Positions 7,115-14,453 of a stretch of DNA of 24,464 nucleotides are shown in pieces. The notes beneath the pieces were generated by a model that saw only the letters and a list, made by a program, of their open reading frames with translations, had not been told where the DNA came from and did no database searches. How positions within the stretch are numbered: the stretch's first letter is position 1; each line of letters begins with the position of its first letter. The DNA is from an uncultured Pseudomonadota bacterium (GTDB lineage: Bacteria; Pseudomonadota; Gammaproteobacteria; Burkholderiales; Methylophilaceae): positions 1 through 24,464 of the forward strand of contig CAIOPD010000004.1 in NCBI GenBank assembly GCA_903860085.1, read 5' to 3'. Made by a program: the position numbers and the translations under genes.

Positions 7115-7143
7115 ATTATGCTGACAATTTGACTTGCTGTCAA
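7115..7143 (-). promoter_or_regulatory. Strong promoter ahead of tRNA-Tyr, -Gly, -Thr and tuf
   Basis: On the minus strand a perfect -35 TTGACA (7143-7138) and a -10 CATAAT (7120-7115) are exactly 17 bases apart, with the tRNA-Tyr 5' end about 15 bases beyond the -10. The -10 is followed at once by the GC-rich stretch CGCGGG, the kind of discriminator found at ppGpp-controlled stable RNA promoters. The -35 is also half of an inverted repeat TTGAC-N5-GTCAA. Confidence 0.75.
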
Positions 7144-7172
7144 ATGTATAAAAAGGGTAACTACTAAGAATT

Positions 7173-7248
7173 TGGTGCCGGATGTCGGAATCGAACTGAC
7201 GACCTTCGCATTACAAGTGCGCTGCTCTACCAACTGAGCTAATCCGGC
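7173..7248 (-). tRNA. tRNA-Thr (anticodon TGT)
   Basis: A 76-base cloverleaf with acceptor arm GCCGGAT/ATCCGGC, anticodon loop CTTGTAA (anticodon TGT) on stem CGCA/TGCG, T-arm with CAGTTCGATTCCG and encoded ACCA. First gene of the tRNA-tuf cluster, like E. coli thrU. Confidence 0.96.
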
Positions 7249-7265
7249 GTTTATTTGAGTTGCGT

Positions 7266-7293
7266 ATTATACTGACTTTTAGCTAAAAGTTAA
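7266..7293 (-). promoter_or_regulatory. Promoter for the tRNA-tuf cluster
   Basis: On the minus strand a perfect -10 TATAAT (7271-7266) has TTAACT (7293-7288) 16 bases upstream as -35; tRNA-Thr(TGT) starts 17 bases after the -10. A 16-bp palindrome ACTTTTAGCTAAAAGT (7275-7290) fills the spacer and the edge of the -35, between sspB and the tRNA genes. Confidence 0.65.
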
Positions 7294-7294
7294 G

Positions 7295-7732
7295 CTACTT
7301 TACGATAGTTAATGTAGGTTTTTTACTTTTTACTTTATCAGATGCCTCCAAAGGCTTATCTGACGTGGTTTCAGTTATGTTTTCATCCGATAAATTTAGT
7401 TCTAAATCTGTCGAATCAGCGTCTATTTCAAAAAACATACCTTGGCTGTTTTCACGGGCAAAGATTCCTCTAACCGCATGCATAGGTATGTATAAGTTTT
7501 GTGATATGCCACCAAAACGTGCTGAGAACACAACTGCCTCATTGTCTAGGTGCAGATCTTTGGTAGCACTATAGCTAAGATTGAGTACAATTTCGCCGTC
7601 TTTGACGTAAGCCATTGGCACACGGGTTTTAGCATCGACTGAGACAAGAAGGTGTGGCGTTAGATTATTATCCATACACCACTCATGTATGGCACGTACC
7701 AAGTATGGTTTGGTTGATGTGAGTGTTGTCAT
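7295..7732 (-). CDS. sspB: ClpXP protease specificity-enhancing factor SspB
   Basis: SspB is the adaptor that hands ssrA-tagged proteins released from stalled ribosomes to the ClpXP protease. From the ATG at 7730-7732 the product has 145 residues: the folded SspB core (YLVRAIHEWCMDNNLTPHLLV ... ARFGGISQNLYIPMHAVRGIFARENSQGMFFE), an acidic flexible linker and a basic C-terminus ending KPTLTIVK, which fits the ClpX-binding XB motif of E. coli SspB. The frame can be opened 6 codons earlier at a TTG, but that TTG lies inside the arm of a 15-bp hairpin and has no ribosome binding site. The ATG also lacks a clear Shine-Dalgarno sequence. It directly follows sspA, the standard pair. Confidence 0.93.
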   Translation of the reverse strand: MTTLTSTKPYLVRAIHEWCMDNNLTPHLLVSVDAKTRVPMAYVKDGEIVLNLSYSATKDLHLDNEAVVFSARFGGISQNLYIPMHAVRGIFARENSQGMFFEIDADSTDLELNLSDENITETTSDKPLEASDKVKSKKPTLTIVK

Positions 7733-7747
7733 AGCGTTTGTGATTAT

Positions 7748-7781
7748 CAATTAAAAGCACGGGTATCCGTGCTTTTAATTG
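7748..7781. terminator. 15-bp hairpin between sspA and sspB
   Basis: CAATTAAAAGCACGG (7748-7762) and its exact complement (7767-7781) enclose a GTAT loop; the arms end in A- and T-rich tracts, so the element looks like a bidirectional intrinsic terminator. It begins right beside the sspA stop codon and ends 15 bases before the sspB ATG, leaving no room for a new promoter, so it is more likely a partial terminator or an mRNA stability element setting the sspA to sspB ratio. Confidence 0.6.
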
Positions 7782-7782
7782 T

Positions 7783-8382
7783 TTATTTGCGCATTGCTTT
7801 TTCTGATGGCGTCATAGCGTCCGCATACAATGGTCTTGAGAATAAACGCTCAGCATATTTTAATATAGCTGTCGCTTGATTCGGCAATTCAATACCATAG
7901 TGACCTAAACGCCATAGCAACGGTGTTACCGCGACGTCTAGCATTGAGTATTCATCTCCAAGCAAATAGTTTTGCTTTGAAAAAATAGGCACTAATTGGG
8001 TCAAATTATCACGAATCGTTGCGCGTGCTTTGTCAGCCTTCATTTCATCATCAGACTCAATATCTTTAATATGATCAAATAGATCTTTTTCAAAGCTATA
8101 CAAAAACAAACGAGCACGAGCACGCATCACTGGATCTGGTGGCATCAATTGTGGATGTGGAAAACGCTCATCGATATATTCATTAATAATATTAGCTTCA
8201 GACAGTACTAAATCACGCTCCACTAACACCGGCACTTGATTGTAAGGGTTGATGATAGCCAAGTCTTCTGGCTTGTTTGCAAGATCGACATCAATGACTT
8301 GAAAATCCATGCCTTTTTCAAATAAAACAATTCGGCAACGGTGGCTATAGGGATCAGTCGTCCCAGAGTATAAAGTCATCAT
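7783..8382 (-). CDS. sspA: Stringent starvation protein A (SspA)
   Basis: SspA has a glutathione-transferase fold without known transferase activity and binds RNA polymerase; in gammaproteobacteria it acts in starvation, acid tolerance and virulence gene control. The 199-residue product shows the thioredoxin-like N-terminal domain (about 1-75; MTLYSGTTDPYSHRCRIVLFEKGMDF, NPYNQVPVLVERDLVLSEANIINEYIDERFPHPQLMPPDP) and the all-helical C-terminal domain. The ERFPHPxLMP stretch is typical of SspA rather than of ordinary transferases. The ATG follows the petC stop codon directly (TAAATGATG), with AAGGA upstream, so sspA is probably co-transcribed with petABC, an arrangement common in betaproteobacteria. 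The second ATG, one codon on, is equally possible. Confidence 0.94.
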   Translation of the reverse strand: MMTLYSGTTDPYSHRCRIVLFEKGMDFQVIDVDLANKPEDLAIINPYNQVPVLVERDLVLSEANIINEYIDERFPHPQLMPPDPVMRARARLFLYSFEKDLFDHIKDIESDDEMKADKARATIRDNLTQLVPIFSKQNYLLGDEYSMLDVAVTPLLWRLGHYGIELPNQATAILKYAERLFSRPLYADAMTPSEKAMRK

Positions 8383-9087
8383 TTAATGTATATCCTTCCA
8401 ATAAGCTTTTTTGAGTTTGTAAGTAAGTACTAACAACACCCCTAAAAATATTAATACAAACCAGCCTAAATGATTACGCTGTTGTTTTGCAGGTTCGGCC
8501 ATATAAGCCATGTAATTAGATAAATCGCCAATAAAACTATCGTATTCAGCAACAGACATACGTCCAGGTTTAGTCAGCGTTAACTCATGCGTCTCGTGAT
8601 TCATGACTTGCACACCTTGCAACTCATAAAGTACATGTGGCATAGATACTTTGCATGAAACTGGGTCAAACACGCAATTACCCCAACCAGTTGTACTACT
8701 TTCATCGCGATAAAAACCGCGCAAGTATGTATAAACCCAATCGGCTCCACGTGCACGCACCTCAACAGACAGATCAGGTGGCGCTACCCCAAACCACTTC
8801 TTAGCGTCGCCTTTATTCATTGCCACTTTCATTTGATCACCAACTTTACCATCAGCAAAAAGTAAATTATCTGCGATTTGTTTCTCAGTAAGTCCGATAT
8901 CTAAAAGACGGTTGTAACGCATGTAATTTGCGCTATGGCAATTTAAACAATAATTAACAAAGGTTCTTGCACCGCGTTGCAACGACTCATGATTAGATGC
9001 ATCTATAGGTGCCTTATCTAAATGAACCTCAGCATTAGCAAAGGTTAAAGACGGCAATATTGCTAGCAGTAATAGAAATTTTTTCAT
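8383..9087 (-). CDS. petC: Ubiquinol-cytochrome c reductase, cytochrome c1
   Basis: Cytochrome c1 passes electrons from the Rieske centre to soluble cytochrome c on the periplasmic side of the bc1 complex. From ATG 9085-9087 the product has 234 residues: a Sec signal peptide (MKKFLLLLAILPSLTFANA, cleavage about 19), the heme c motif CLNCH (47-51), the conserved APPDLSVEVRARGADWVYTYLRGFY and MPHVLYELQG regions, and a C-terminal membrane anchor (WFVLIFLGVLLVLTY) with a basic cytoplasmic tail. The open frame runs 20 codons further upstream into petB, but only the MKKF start gives a proper signal peptide. It begins 5 bases after petB and abuts sspA. Confidence 0.96.
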   Translation of the reverse strand: MKKFLLLLAILPSLTFANAEVHLDKAPIDASNHESLQRGARTFVNYCLNCHSANYMRYNRLLDIGLTEKQIADNLLFADGKVGDQMKVAMNKGDAKKWFGVAPPDLSVEVRARGADWVYTYLRGFYRDESSTTGWGNCVFDPVSCKVSMPHVLYELQGVQVMNHETHELTLTKPGRMSVAEYDSFIGDLSNYMAYMAEPAKQQRNHLGWFVLIFLGVLLVLTYKLKKAYWKDIH

Positions 9088-9092
9088 TTTGA

Positions 9093-10391
9093 TTATCCCG
9101 TTACCCTTTCTGGCACTGGCAAGGTTTTGTCTTTTTTGGTATACCAAGGCATCAACACAAAAAATGCAAAATAAACTGTAGTTGCTATACGCGCTACAAC
9201 GGTTGCTCGCTCAGCATTACCCAACCAACTGCCGAACTGACCCCAAATATTGGAAGGCTCAGTACCAAGGTAACCTAATACTAGAAAGCTCATCACAAAG
9301 GCCGCCAACCATTTTTTATACAAAGTTCCACGGTACCTAATTGATTTAACTGGGCTTTTATCTAACCATGGCAATAACGCAAACACCAATACAGAAAGAC
9401 CCATTGCAGCCACACCTGGAAATTGTGAGTTTAAGATCGGCGGCACTGCACGCAACACAGAATAGTAAGGCGTGAAATACCATACTGGCGCAATGTGTGC
9501 TGGCGTGACTAGAGGGTTGGCAGGTACAAAATTATTAGCCTCTAAGAAATAGCCACCCATTTCTGGTGCAAAAAAGATAACAACTGAAAAAACAATTAAA
9601 AATACCGCGACCCCCACCATATCTTTAACCGTGTAATAGGGATGAAAGGCAATGCCATCTAAAGGTATGCCAGTTTTCTTATCTTTTAATTTTTTGATCT
9701 CAATGCCATCAGGATTGTTTGATCCAACTTCATGTAAAGCTATTAAATGTGCTGCCACTAATCCTACCAATACAAAAGGTAAGGCAATCACATGAAAAGC
9801 AAAGAAGCGATTCAAGGTAGCATCTGACACTAGATAATCGCCGCGCAGCCACTCAGAAACATCAGGCCCAATGAACGGAATCGCAGAGAACAAATTTACA
9901 ATAACTTGTGCGCCCCAGTAAGACATTTGACCCCAAGGTAATAGGTACCCAAAAAATGCCTCTCCCATTAAACACAAAAATATACCTACACCAAACAGCC
10001 ATAATAATTCACGTGGCGTGCGATATGAGCCGTAAATAATGCCTCTAAACATATGTAGATAGACGACAACAAAAAACATAGAAGCGCCTGTTGAGTGCAT
10101 ATAGCGAATTAACCAGCCCCAAGGAACATCACGCATGATGTATTCCACAGAACCAAAGGCTAGATCAGCATCAGGTTTGTAATGCATAGTAAGAAAAATG
10201 CCCGTTAGTATTTGTAAAACCAACACCATCATGGCTAATGAGCCAAAAAAGTACCAGAAATTGAAATTTTTCGGAGCGTAATATTCCGTTAAGTGCGCTT
10301 TAACATTACTGGTAAGTGGGAATCTATCGTCCACCCAAGATAAAGCGCTATCTAACTTACTGGTCGCAGCTGATTTTTTAGTATCTGTCAT
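9093..10391 (-). CDS. petB: Ubiquinol-cytochrome c reductase, cytochrome b
   Basis: Membrane core of the bc1 complex; oxidises ubiquinol at the Qo site and reduces quinone at Qi through two b hemes. The 432-residue polytopic protein has the heme ligand histidines H99/H113 in helix B and H200/H215 in helix D, the conserved GYLLPWGQMSYWGAQVI segment, and the LHEVGSNNPDG loop. The Qo motif usually written PEWY is PVWY here (302-305), and the helix D histidines are 15 rather than 14 residues apart; I recall both as features of beta/gammaproteobacterial cytochrome b. Membrane helices G and H follow. Full length, between petA (2-base gap) and petC. Confidence 0.97.
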   Translation of the reverse strand: MTDTKKSAATSKLDSALSWVDDRFPLTSNVKAHLTEYYAPKNFNFWYFFGSLAMMVLVLQILTGIFLTMHYKPDADLAFGSVEYIMRDVPWGWLIRYMHSTGASMFFVVVYLHMFRGIIYGSYRTPRELLWLFGVGIFLCLMGEAFFGYLLPWGQMSYWGAQVIVNLFSAIPFIGPDVSEWLRGDYLVSDATLNRFFAFHVIALPFVLVGLVAAHLIALHEVGSNNPDGIEIKKLKDKKTGIPLDGIAFHPYYTVKDMVGVAVFLIVFSVVIFFAPEMGGYFLEANNFVPANPLVTPAHIAPVWYFTPYYSVLRAVPPILNSQFPGVAAMGLSVLVFALLPWLDKSPVKSIRYRGTLYKKWLAAFVMSFLVLGYLGTEPSNIWGQFGSWLGNAERATVVARIATTVYFAFFVLMPWYTKKDKTLPVPERVTG

Positions 10392-10393
10392 GA

Positions 10394-11032
10394 TTAGGCT
10401 TTCTCTTCCGTATCAACGCCAATAAGCAATGTATTCTCTGTTAAATATTTATATGGGGGCACTACCAAATTAATCGGCGCAGGCGAACCCTTAAATACGC
10501 GACCAGCTAAATCAAATTTAGAGCCATGACATGGGCAGAAGAATCCGCCAGTCCAATTGGCCCCCATATCACCATTCGCCTGCAGCTTAGCTGTAGGCGA
10601 ACATCCAAGATGCGTACATATACCTACAATTACCGCTAGGTTAGGTTTAATCGCACGATTTTCATTCTTACAATAAGAGGGTTGCTGTGAAGTCACCTCA
10701 CAACTAGGGTCAGAAAGCTGATCATTATGATGAGCCAGTTCTGCGGTCATTTCATCAGTACGATTAATAATCCACACTGGCTTACCGCGCCACTCGGCGG
10801 TAATCATAGTTCCTGGTGCAATTTTACTGATATCCACTTCAACCGGAGCGCCTGCCGCTTTGGCGCGCTCACTCGGCGTCATGCTTTTAATAAACGGAAC
10901 AGCAACAGCAGCACAGCCAAGCGCACCAACCGCTGACGTTGCAATTAAGAATTTACGCTTTTCTACATCTACCTGCGAAGCTTGCTCAGTTGCTGAGCCC
11001 GGCACTTGCTCGTTACTTTTTTTGTCTGACAT
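10394..11032 (-). CDS. petA: Ubiquinol-cytochrome c reductase, Rieske iron-sulfur subunit
   Basis: Carries the [2Fe-2S] cluster that takes the first electron from ubiquinol. The 212-residue protein has an N-terminal membrane anchor (about 28-50) and the Rieske domain with CTHLGC (C139, H141, C144) and CPCHGSKFD (C166, C168, H169); C139/H141/C166/H169 bind the cluster and C144-C168 form the disulfide. The PPYKY segment closes the cluster-binding fold. Rieske proteins are normally exported by the Tat system; the signal here reads EKRKFLIATS, with KR (25-26) where RR is usual. The ATG has AGGAAA upstream. First gene of petABC. Confidence 0.97.
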   Translation of the reverse strand: MSDKKSNEQVPGSATEQASQVDVEKRKFLIATSAVGALGCAAVAVPFIKSMTPSERAKAAGAPVEVDISKIAPGTMITAEWRGKPVWIINRTDEMTAELAHHNDQLSDPSCEVTSQQPSYCKNENRAIKPNLAVIVGICTHLGCSPTAKLQANGDMGANWTGGFFCPCHGSKFDLAGRVFKGSPAPINLVVPPYKYLTENTLLIGVDTEEKA

Positions 11033-11206
11033 GTTTTCCTCATTAACTAAAATAGATGAGTTGGATATGAAACGTCACCTTTTTGGGGCTAGCATCAGCT
11101 TGCTCTTAACAAAATTACTTGAAAATAATGATGCAAAATAACGACGTAAAAATTTAAAGCGTAAAATTTACAATTCCCAACCTACGGCCGCAATTGCAAA
11201 GGCAGA

Positions 11207-11212
11207 ATTATA
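11207..11212 (-). promoter_or_regulatory. Candidate -10 element for petABC
   Basis: A perfect TATAAT on the minus strand lies in the 235-base gap between the NIF3-family gene and petA, about 175 bases before the petA start. Only a weak -35 (TTTAAT, 17 bases upstream) accompanies it. No other structure was seen in this gap. Confidence 0.4.
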
Positions 11213-11267
11213 CTATTTCCCACTACCTAATTAAAGCTTTATTTATTAAGTGACTGAAATAAAACAA

Positions 11268-12017
11268 TTAAACTGGATTTTTGATGTCAATAAATTCATG
11301 CTGCAGACCAAATTTTTCGGCTAAGTGTTCCCCTAGGGCTTGCACACCATAACGCTCAGTTGCATGATGTCCAGCAGCGATATAAGCAACGCCAGATTCG
11401 ACTGCTTGGTGCGTCGTTTGTTCAGATATTTCACCACTAATAAATACGTCAGCTCCTAGCGCAATAACTGAGTCCATATAATTTTGTGCAGCCCCTGTGC
11501 ACCAGGTGATCTTCTTCACCATTTTTTGACCATCTCCGATGACTAAAGGAGCACGTTGCAGTACATTTTCTATATGCTGAGAAAAATCAACCAACTTAAT
11601 GGCTTGCTCTAAATAACCAACAGCCACCAAGTCGGACTCACCATGATAGTCTGTCATAGTAATCCCTAATTTTTTACCTAGCTGCACATTATTTCCAAAC
11701 TTCGCGTGCGCGTCTAATGGCAAATGGTAAGTCATTAAATTCAAATTGTGTTTCAATAAAAAACCTAAGCGATTACGTTTAATCCCGACAACCCTCGGAT
11801 CTTCATTTCGCCAGAAATAGCCATGATGCACCAAAATTAGATCAGCTTTAGCGTCATGTGCCGCTTCAATGAGCGCCATACTCGCCGTGACACCTGTGAC
11901 TATTTTCCGCACCTCCACCTTACCTTCAACCTGAAGGCCATTTGGACAAAAGTCTTGAAAGCTTGATACCTGCATCAACTGCTGGCTATAATTAACTAAG
12001 GTATTGATTTCAACCAT
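11268..12017 (-). CDS. NIF3-family dinuclear metal-binding protein (YbgI type)
   Basis: Member of the NIF3/YbgI family, annotated in databases as GTP cyclohydrolase 1 type 2 homologs; they form toroidal hexamers with a dinuclear metal site, and their physiological substrate is unsettled. The 249-residue product has the family blocks in order: CPNGLQVEG (about 24-32), DLILVHHGYFW with H64/H65, MTYHLPLDAH with H98 and D102, GADVFISGEISEQTTHQAVESG and AAGHHATERYG near the C-terminus, so all the likely metal ligands are present. It is the single-domain form, full length. It is transcribed away from the degS-like gene, with a 122-base gap between them, and lies upstream of petABC as in many betaproteobacteria. 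Confidence 0.93.
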   Translation of the reverse strand: MVEINTLVNYSQQLMQVSSFQDFCPNGLQVEGKVEVRKIVTGVTASMALIEAAHDAKADLILVHHGYFWRNEDPRVVGIKRNRLGFLLKHNLNLMTYHLPLDAHAKFGNNVQLGKKLGITMTDYHGESDLVAVGYLEQAIKLVDFSQHIENVLQRAPLVIGDGQKMVKKITWCTGAAQNYMDSVIALGADVFISGEISEQTTHQAVESGVAYIAAGHHATERYGVQALGEHLAEKFGLQHEFIDIKNPV

Positions 12018-12070
12018 GCCGATCTTCCTTATTGTGATGTTGCTATTGTTTTATTCACTGAACGTCCCGA

Positions 12071-12076
12071 TATAAT
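12071..12076 (+). promoter_or_regulatory. Candidate -10 element for the degS-like gene
   Basis: TATAAT on the plus strand, 63 bases before the protease ATG, in the 122-base divergent gap. The -35 region is poor (a T-rich stretch ending near TTTTAT), so this is only a candidate. Confidence 0.35.
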
Positions 12077-12139
12077 GATGAAACGTATTACACTACTTAG
12101 ACATTCCGATTACTATTAATTAAATATATATCTGACATT

Positions 12140-13309
12140 ATGATCAATCAGCTACACAAAAGATTATGGCTTATTTTTGCACAGGCAGTGACGCTGTGCC
12201 TAGCGCTACTTTTCGTGTTGCGTATTTTCTTTCCCGATTTTGTCAGTAATGGGCAAACCATCGTTGTGAAACAGGTCGAGTCAAGCGCGAGACTCAGTTT
12301 AACTGGCTCTTATAGCTATGCGGCAAAAAAAGCGATGCCCTCCGTTGTTAATATTTTTACCAGCAAAAAAGTGGCTGTTAATCCCCATCAAAAATACTTG
12401 GAAGACCCAAACTTTCGTCAGTTTTTCGGCGATCAATTAGACGATCCAGACGCTCAATCTCAACCAGAGAACAGCTTGGGATCAGGTGTTATTGTCAGTG
12501 AGCAGGGATTAATTCTGACCAACAATCATGTGGTTGCAGCTGCAGATGAAATTGAAATTGCACTGGCTGATGGTCGTAAAATGTCAGCTAAAGTTGTAGG
12601 CACAGATCCTGATACTGATCTTGCTCTTATCAAAGTAAACGCTGACCATTTGCCAGCAATTACTTTTGCCAGCTCAGACAGACTGACCGTAGGGGATGTG
12701 GTATTAGCTATAGGTAACCCGTTTGGTGTAGGCCAAACCGTAACGCAAGGCATCGTAAGTGCGCTTGGGCGCAATCACTTGGGTATAAATATTTTTGAGA
12801 ATTTCATTCAAACCGACGCCTCTATCAATCCCGGGAATTCTGGTGGTGCACTAATTGATACTGACGGCAATTTAGTGGGGGTAAATAGTGCCATTTATTC
12901 ACGCAATGGCGGCTCCATGGGGATAGGATTTGCCATTCCAGCCACATTAGCTCGTCAGGTAATGGAGCAGATCGTAACCAAAGGGACCGTAACCCGAGGC
13001 TGGATTGGCATAGAGGCTCAAGATATTACACCAGAATTAGCAGAGTCATTTAAGCTAAGCAAACAACAAGGTGCTTTAATTGCCGGAGTGTTAAGAAACA
13101 GCCCCGCCGACAATGCTGGTCTGCGTGCGGGTGATATTTTATTAGAAATTGAGGGCAAACCAGTTTTAGATAGCCCTGGCATGCTCAATTTAATTGCAGT
13201 GCTGAAGCCCAATCAAAAAGCCCATCTTAAAATTGCACGTGCTGAGAAGGCTTTAAACGTAACCATCATTATTGGCAAAAGGCCAAAACCTAGCCTAATG
13301 AAAGAGTAG
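12140..13309 (+). CDS. Membrane-anchored HtrA-family serine protease (DegS/AlgW-like), one PDZ domain
   Basis: Trypsin-like periplasmic protease of the HtrA family, tethered to the inner membrane. The 389-residue protein has an N-terminal signal anchor (about 8-30, LWLIFAQAVTLCLALLFVL), a protease domain with the catalytic triad H130 (LTNNHVV), D160 (DPDTDLALIKV) and S234 (NPGNSGGAL), and a single PDZ domain (about 285-378, GWIGIEAQDITPE ... GLRAGDILLEIEGKPV). One PDZ plus an uncleaved anchor is the DegS/AlgW layout rather than DegP/DegQ, which have two. E. coli DegS starts the sigma-E envelope stress cascade by cutting RseA; that function is inferred from architecture only. The ATG has no clear Shine-Dalgarno sequence. 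It is the only plus-strand gene here and converges on tatC. Confidence 0.92.
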   Translation: MINQLHKRLWLIFAQAVTLCLALLFVLRIFFPDFVSNGQTIVVKQVESSARLSLTGSYSYAAKKAMPSVVNIFTSKKVAVNPHQKYLEDPNFRQFFGDQLDDPDAQSQPENSLGSGVIVSEQGLILTNNHVVAAADEIEIALADGRKMSAKVVGTDPDTDLALIKVNADHLPAITFASSDRLTVGDVVLAIGNPFGVGQTVTQGIVSALGRNHLGINIFENFIQTDASINPGNSGGALIDTDGNLVGVNSAIYSRNGGSMGIGFAIPATLARQVMEQIVTKGTVTRGWIGIEAQDITPELAESFKLSKQQGALIAGVLRNSPADNAGLRAGDILLEIEGKPVLDSPGMLNLIAVLKPNQKAHLKIARAEKALNVTIIIGKRPKPSLMKE

Positions 13310-13312
13310 TTA

Positions 13313-13336
13313 CTCCAAGTAGCAACTAACTTGGAG
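13313..13336. terminator. Short hairpin between the convergent degS-like gene and tatC
   Basis: CTCCAAGT (13313-13320) and ACTTGGAG (13329-13336) form an 8-bp stem beginning 4 bases after the protease stop codon and overlapping the last codons of tatC. No T-run follows on either strand, so termination efficiency is doubtful. Confidence 0.3.
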
Positions 13337-14066
13337 GCAGAATTCTATGCGCAGGGGCTTGTTTGGTATATTTTGCTACAAGAATACCCAGTTCATACAA
13401 CAGCCACATTGGTATTGCCAACATAAACTGAGAAATTATATCTGGCGGCGTAAATACAGCACCAATCACAAAGGCTGCGACAACCACATAAGCTCGAGCT
13501 TGATTCAATTGCTCTACTGTGACCCATGCAAAACGCACGGCCATCACCACGGCAATTGGCACCTCAAATGCTAATCCAAATGCGAAAAACAAGGTAAGTA
13601 CAAAATCTAAATAGTTGCCGATATCTGTCATAACGGCTACTCCTTTAGGAGCTGTGCCAACAATAAAACCAAAAATTACTGGGAATACTAAAAAGTAGGC
13701 AAATGCCATGCCAGCAAGAAACAGAAAACTACTGGCCACAATCATCGGAATCATGAATTTCTTTTCATGCGCATATAGGCCAGGCGCAACAAAAGTCCAA
13801 ACCTGATACATCGTATGCGGCAAGGAAACAATAAATGCAGCCATCATCGCTACTTTCATTGGCACAAAAAATGGGGTGGTCACTGCGGTGGCAATCATCT
13901 GCCCGCCAGCTGGTAATTTACTTAACAACGGTGCTGCTAATAGCGCATAAATTCTGTTTGCGAATGGGAAAAAAGCGATAAAAACCAAGCTAAATCCAAT
14001 TACTATGCGCAATAGACGTGAGCGCAACTCTATCAAATGAGAGATGAAATTATCGGTAGGGGTCAC
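13326..14066 (-). CDS. tatC: Sec-independent protein translocase TatC
   Basis: TatC is the polytopic core of the twin-arginine translocase and, with TatB, recognises the Tat signal peptide. The 246-residue protein starts TPTDNFISHLIELRSRLLRI, the conserved cytoplasmic N-terminal region (HLxELRxRL), and has six predicted membrane helices with the conserved FxxPF-like cytoplasmic loop region before helix 3 and the FGLAFEVPIAV segment containing the helix 4 glutamate. The start codon is GTG (14064-14066), sharing its first base with the tatB TAG stop (TAGTG), so translation is coupled. Last gene of a tatABC group behind the his genes. Confidence 0.97.
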   Translation of the reverse strand: MTPTDNFISHLIELRSRLLRIVIGFSLVFIAFFPFANRIYALLAAPLLSKLPAGGQMIATAVTTPFFVPMKVAMMAAFIVSLPHTMYQVWTFVAPGLYAHEKKFMIPMIVASSFLFLAGMAFAYFLVFPVIFGFIVGTAPKGVAVMTDIGNYLDFVLTLFFAFGLAFEVPIAVVMAVRFAWVTVEQLNQARAYVVVAAFVIGAVFTPPDIISQFMLAIPMWLLYELGILVAKYTKQAPAHRILPPS

Positions 14067-14416
14067 TAGCTAGACTTAACTTTAGCTGGAATTTTCTTGC
14101 GTGCAGTTGGCTTCTTTTTAATGACTGGCTGTGTAGCAGTCCCTTGAAAATCCAATTCTTGGTTTATGGTGTGTGCTTGATGTTGAATATTGGCTTGAGT
14201 TTGAACAACCGTAGCTTGGATTTCCTGTTGCAGTTGCTGCAACTCCTGAAAGCGTACTTCACGATTCACTTCTTCTTTAATATCAGTCATATATCTTTGC
14301 ATACGGCCCATTAATGCGCCTAAAGTACGCGCAACTTTAGGCAACTTCTCTGGGCCGATCACAATCAGCGCAACCACTGCAATCACAACCAACTCAGAGA
14401 AAGAAACATCAAACAC
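14066..14416 (-). CDS. tatB: Sec-independent protein translocase TatB
   Basis: TatB pairs with TatC to form the Tat signal receptor. The 116-residue product begins MFDVSFSELVVIAVVALIVIGPEKLPKVARTLG: a single N-terminal membrane helix, the conserved Glu and the hinge GPEKLP, then an amphipathic helix (about 22-45) and a Gln-rich helical region (about 55-90), ending in a basic tail (KKKPTARKKIPAKVKSS). The start codon is GTG; the MFD(I/V)xFSEL N-terminus is diagnostic, so the start is secure. It lies 37 bases after tatA and overlaps tatC by one base. Confidence 0.95.
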   Translation of the reverse strand: MFDVSFSELVVIAVVALIVIGPEKLPKVARTLGALMGRMQRYMTDIKEEVNREVRFQELQQLQQEIQATVVQTQANIQHQAHTINQELDFQGTATQPVIKKKPTARKKIPAKVKSS

Positions 14417-14453
14417 GAATGCGCAGACTTAGAATAACGATAACAACTGTCTG

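Noticed and set aside
9088..9147. Longer petC with 20 extra codons
   Set aside because: It would put a polar stretch before the signal peptide and overlap petB; the MKKF start fits a Sec signal.
12526..12774. Minus-strand frames inside the degS-like protease gene
   Set aside because: The plus-strand frame has an intact HtrA triad and PDZ domain across the same bases; the antisense frames have no family features.
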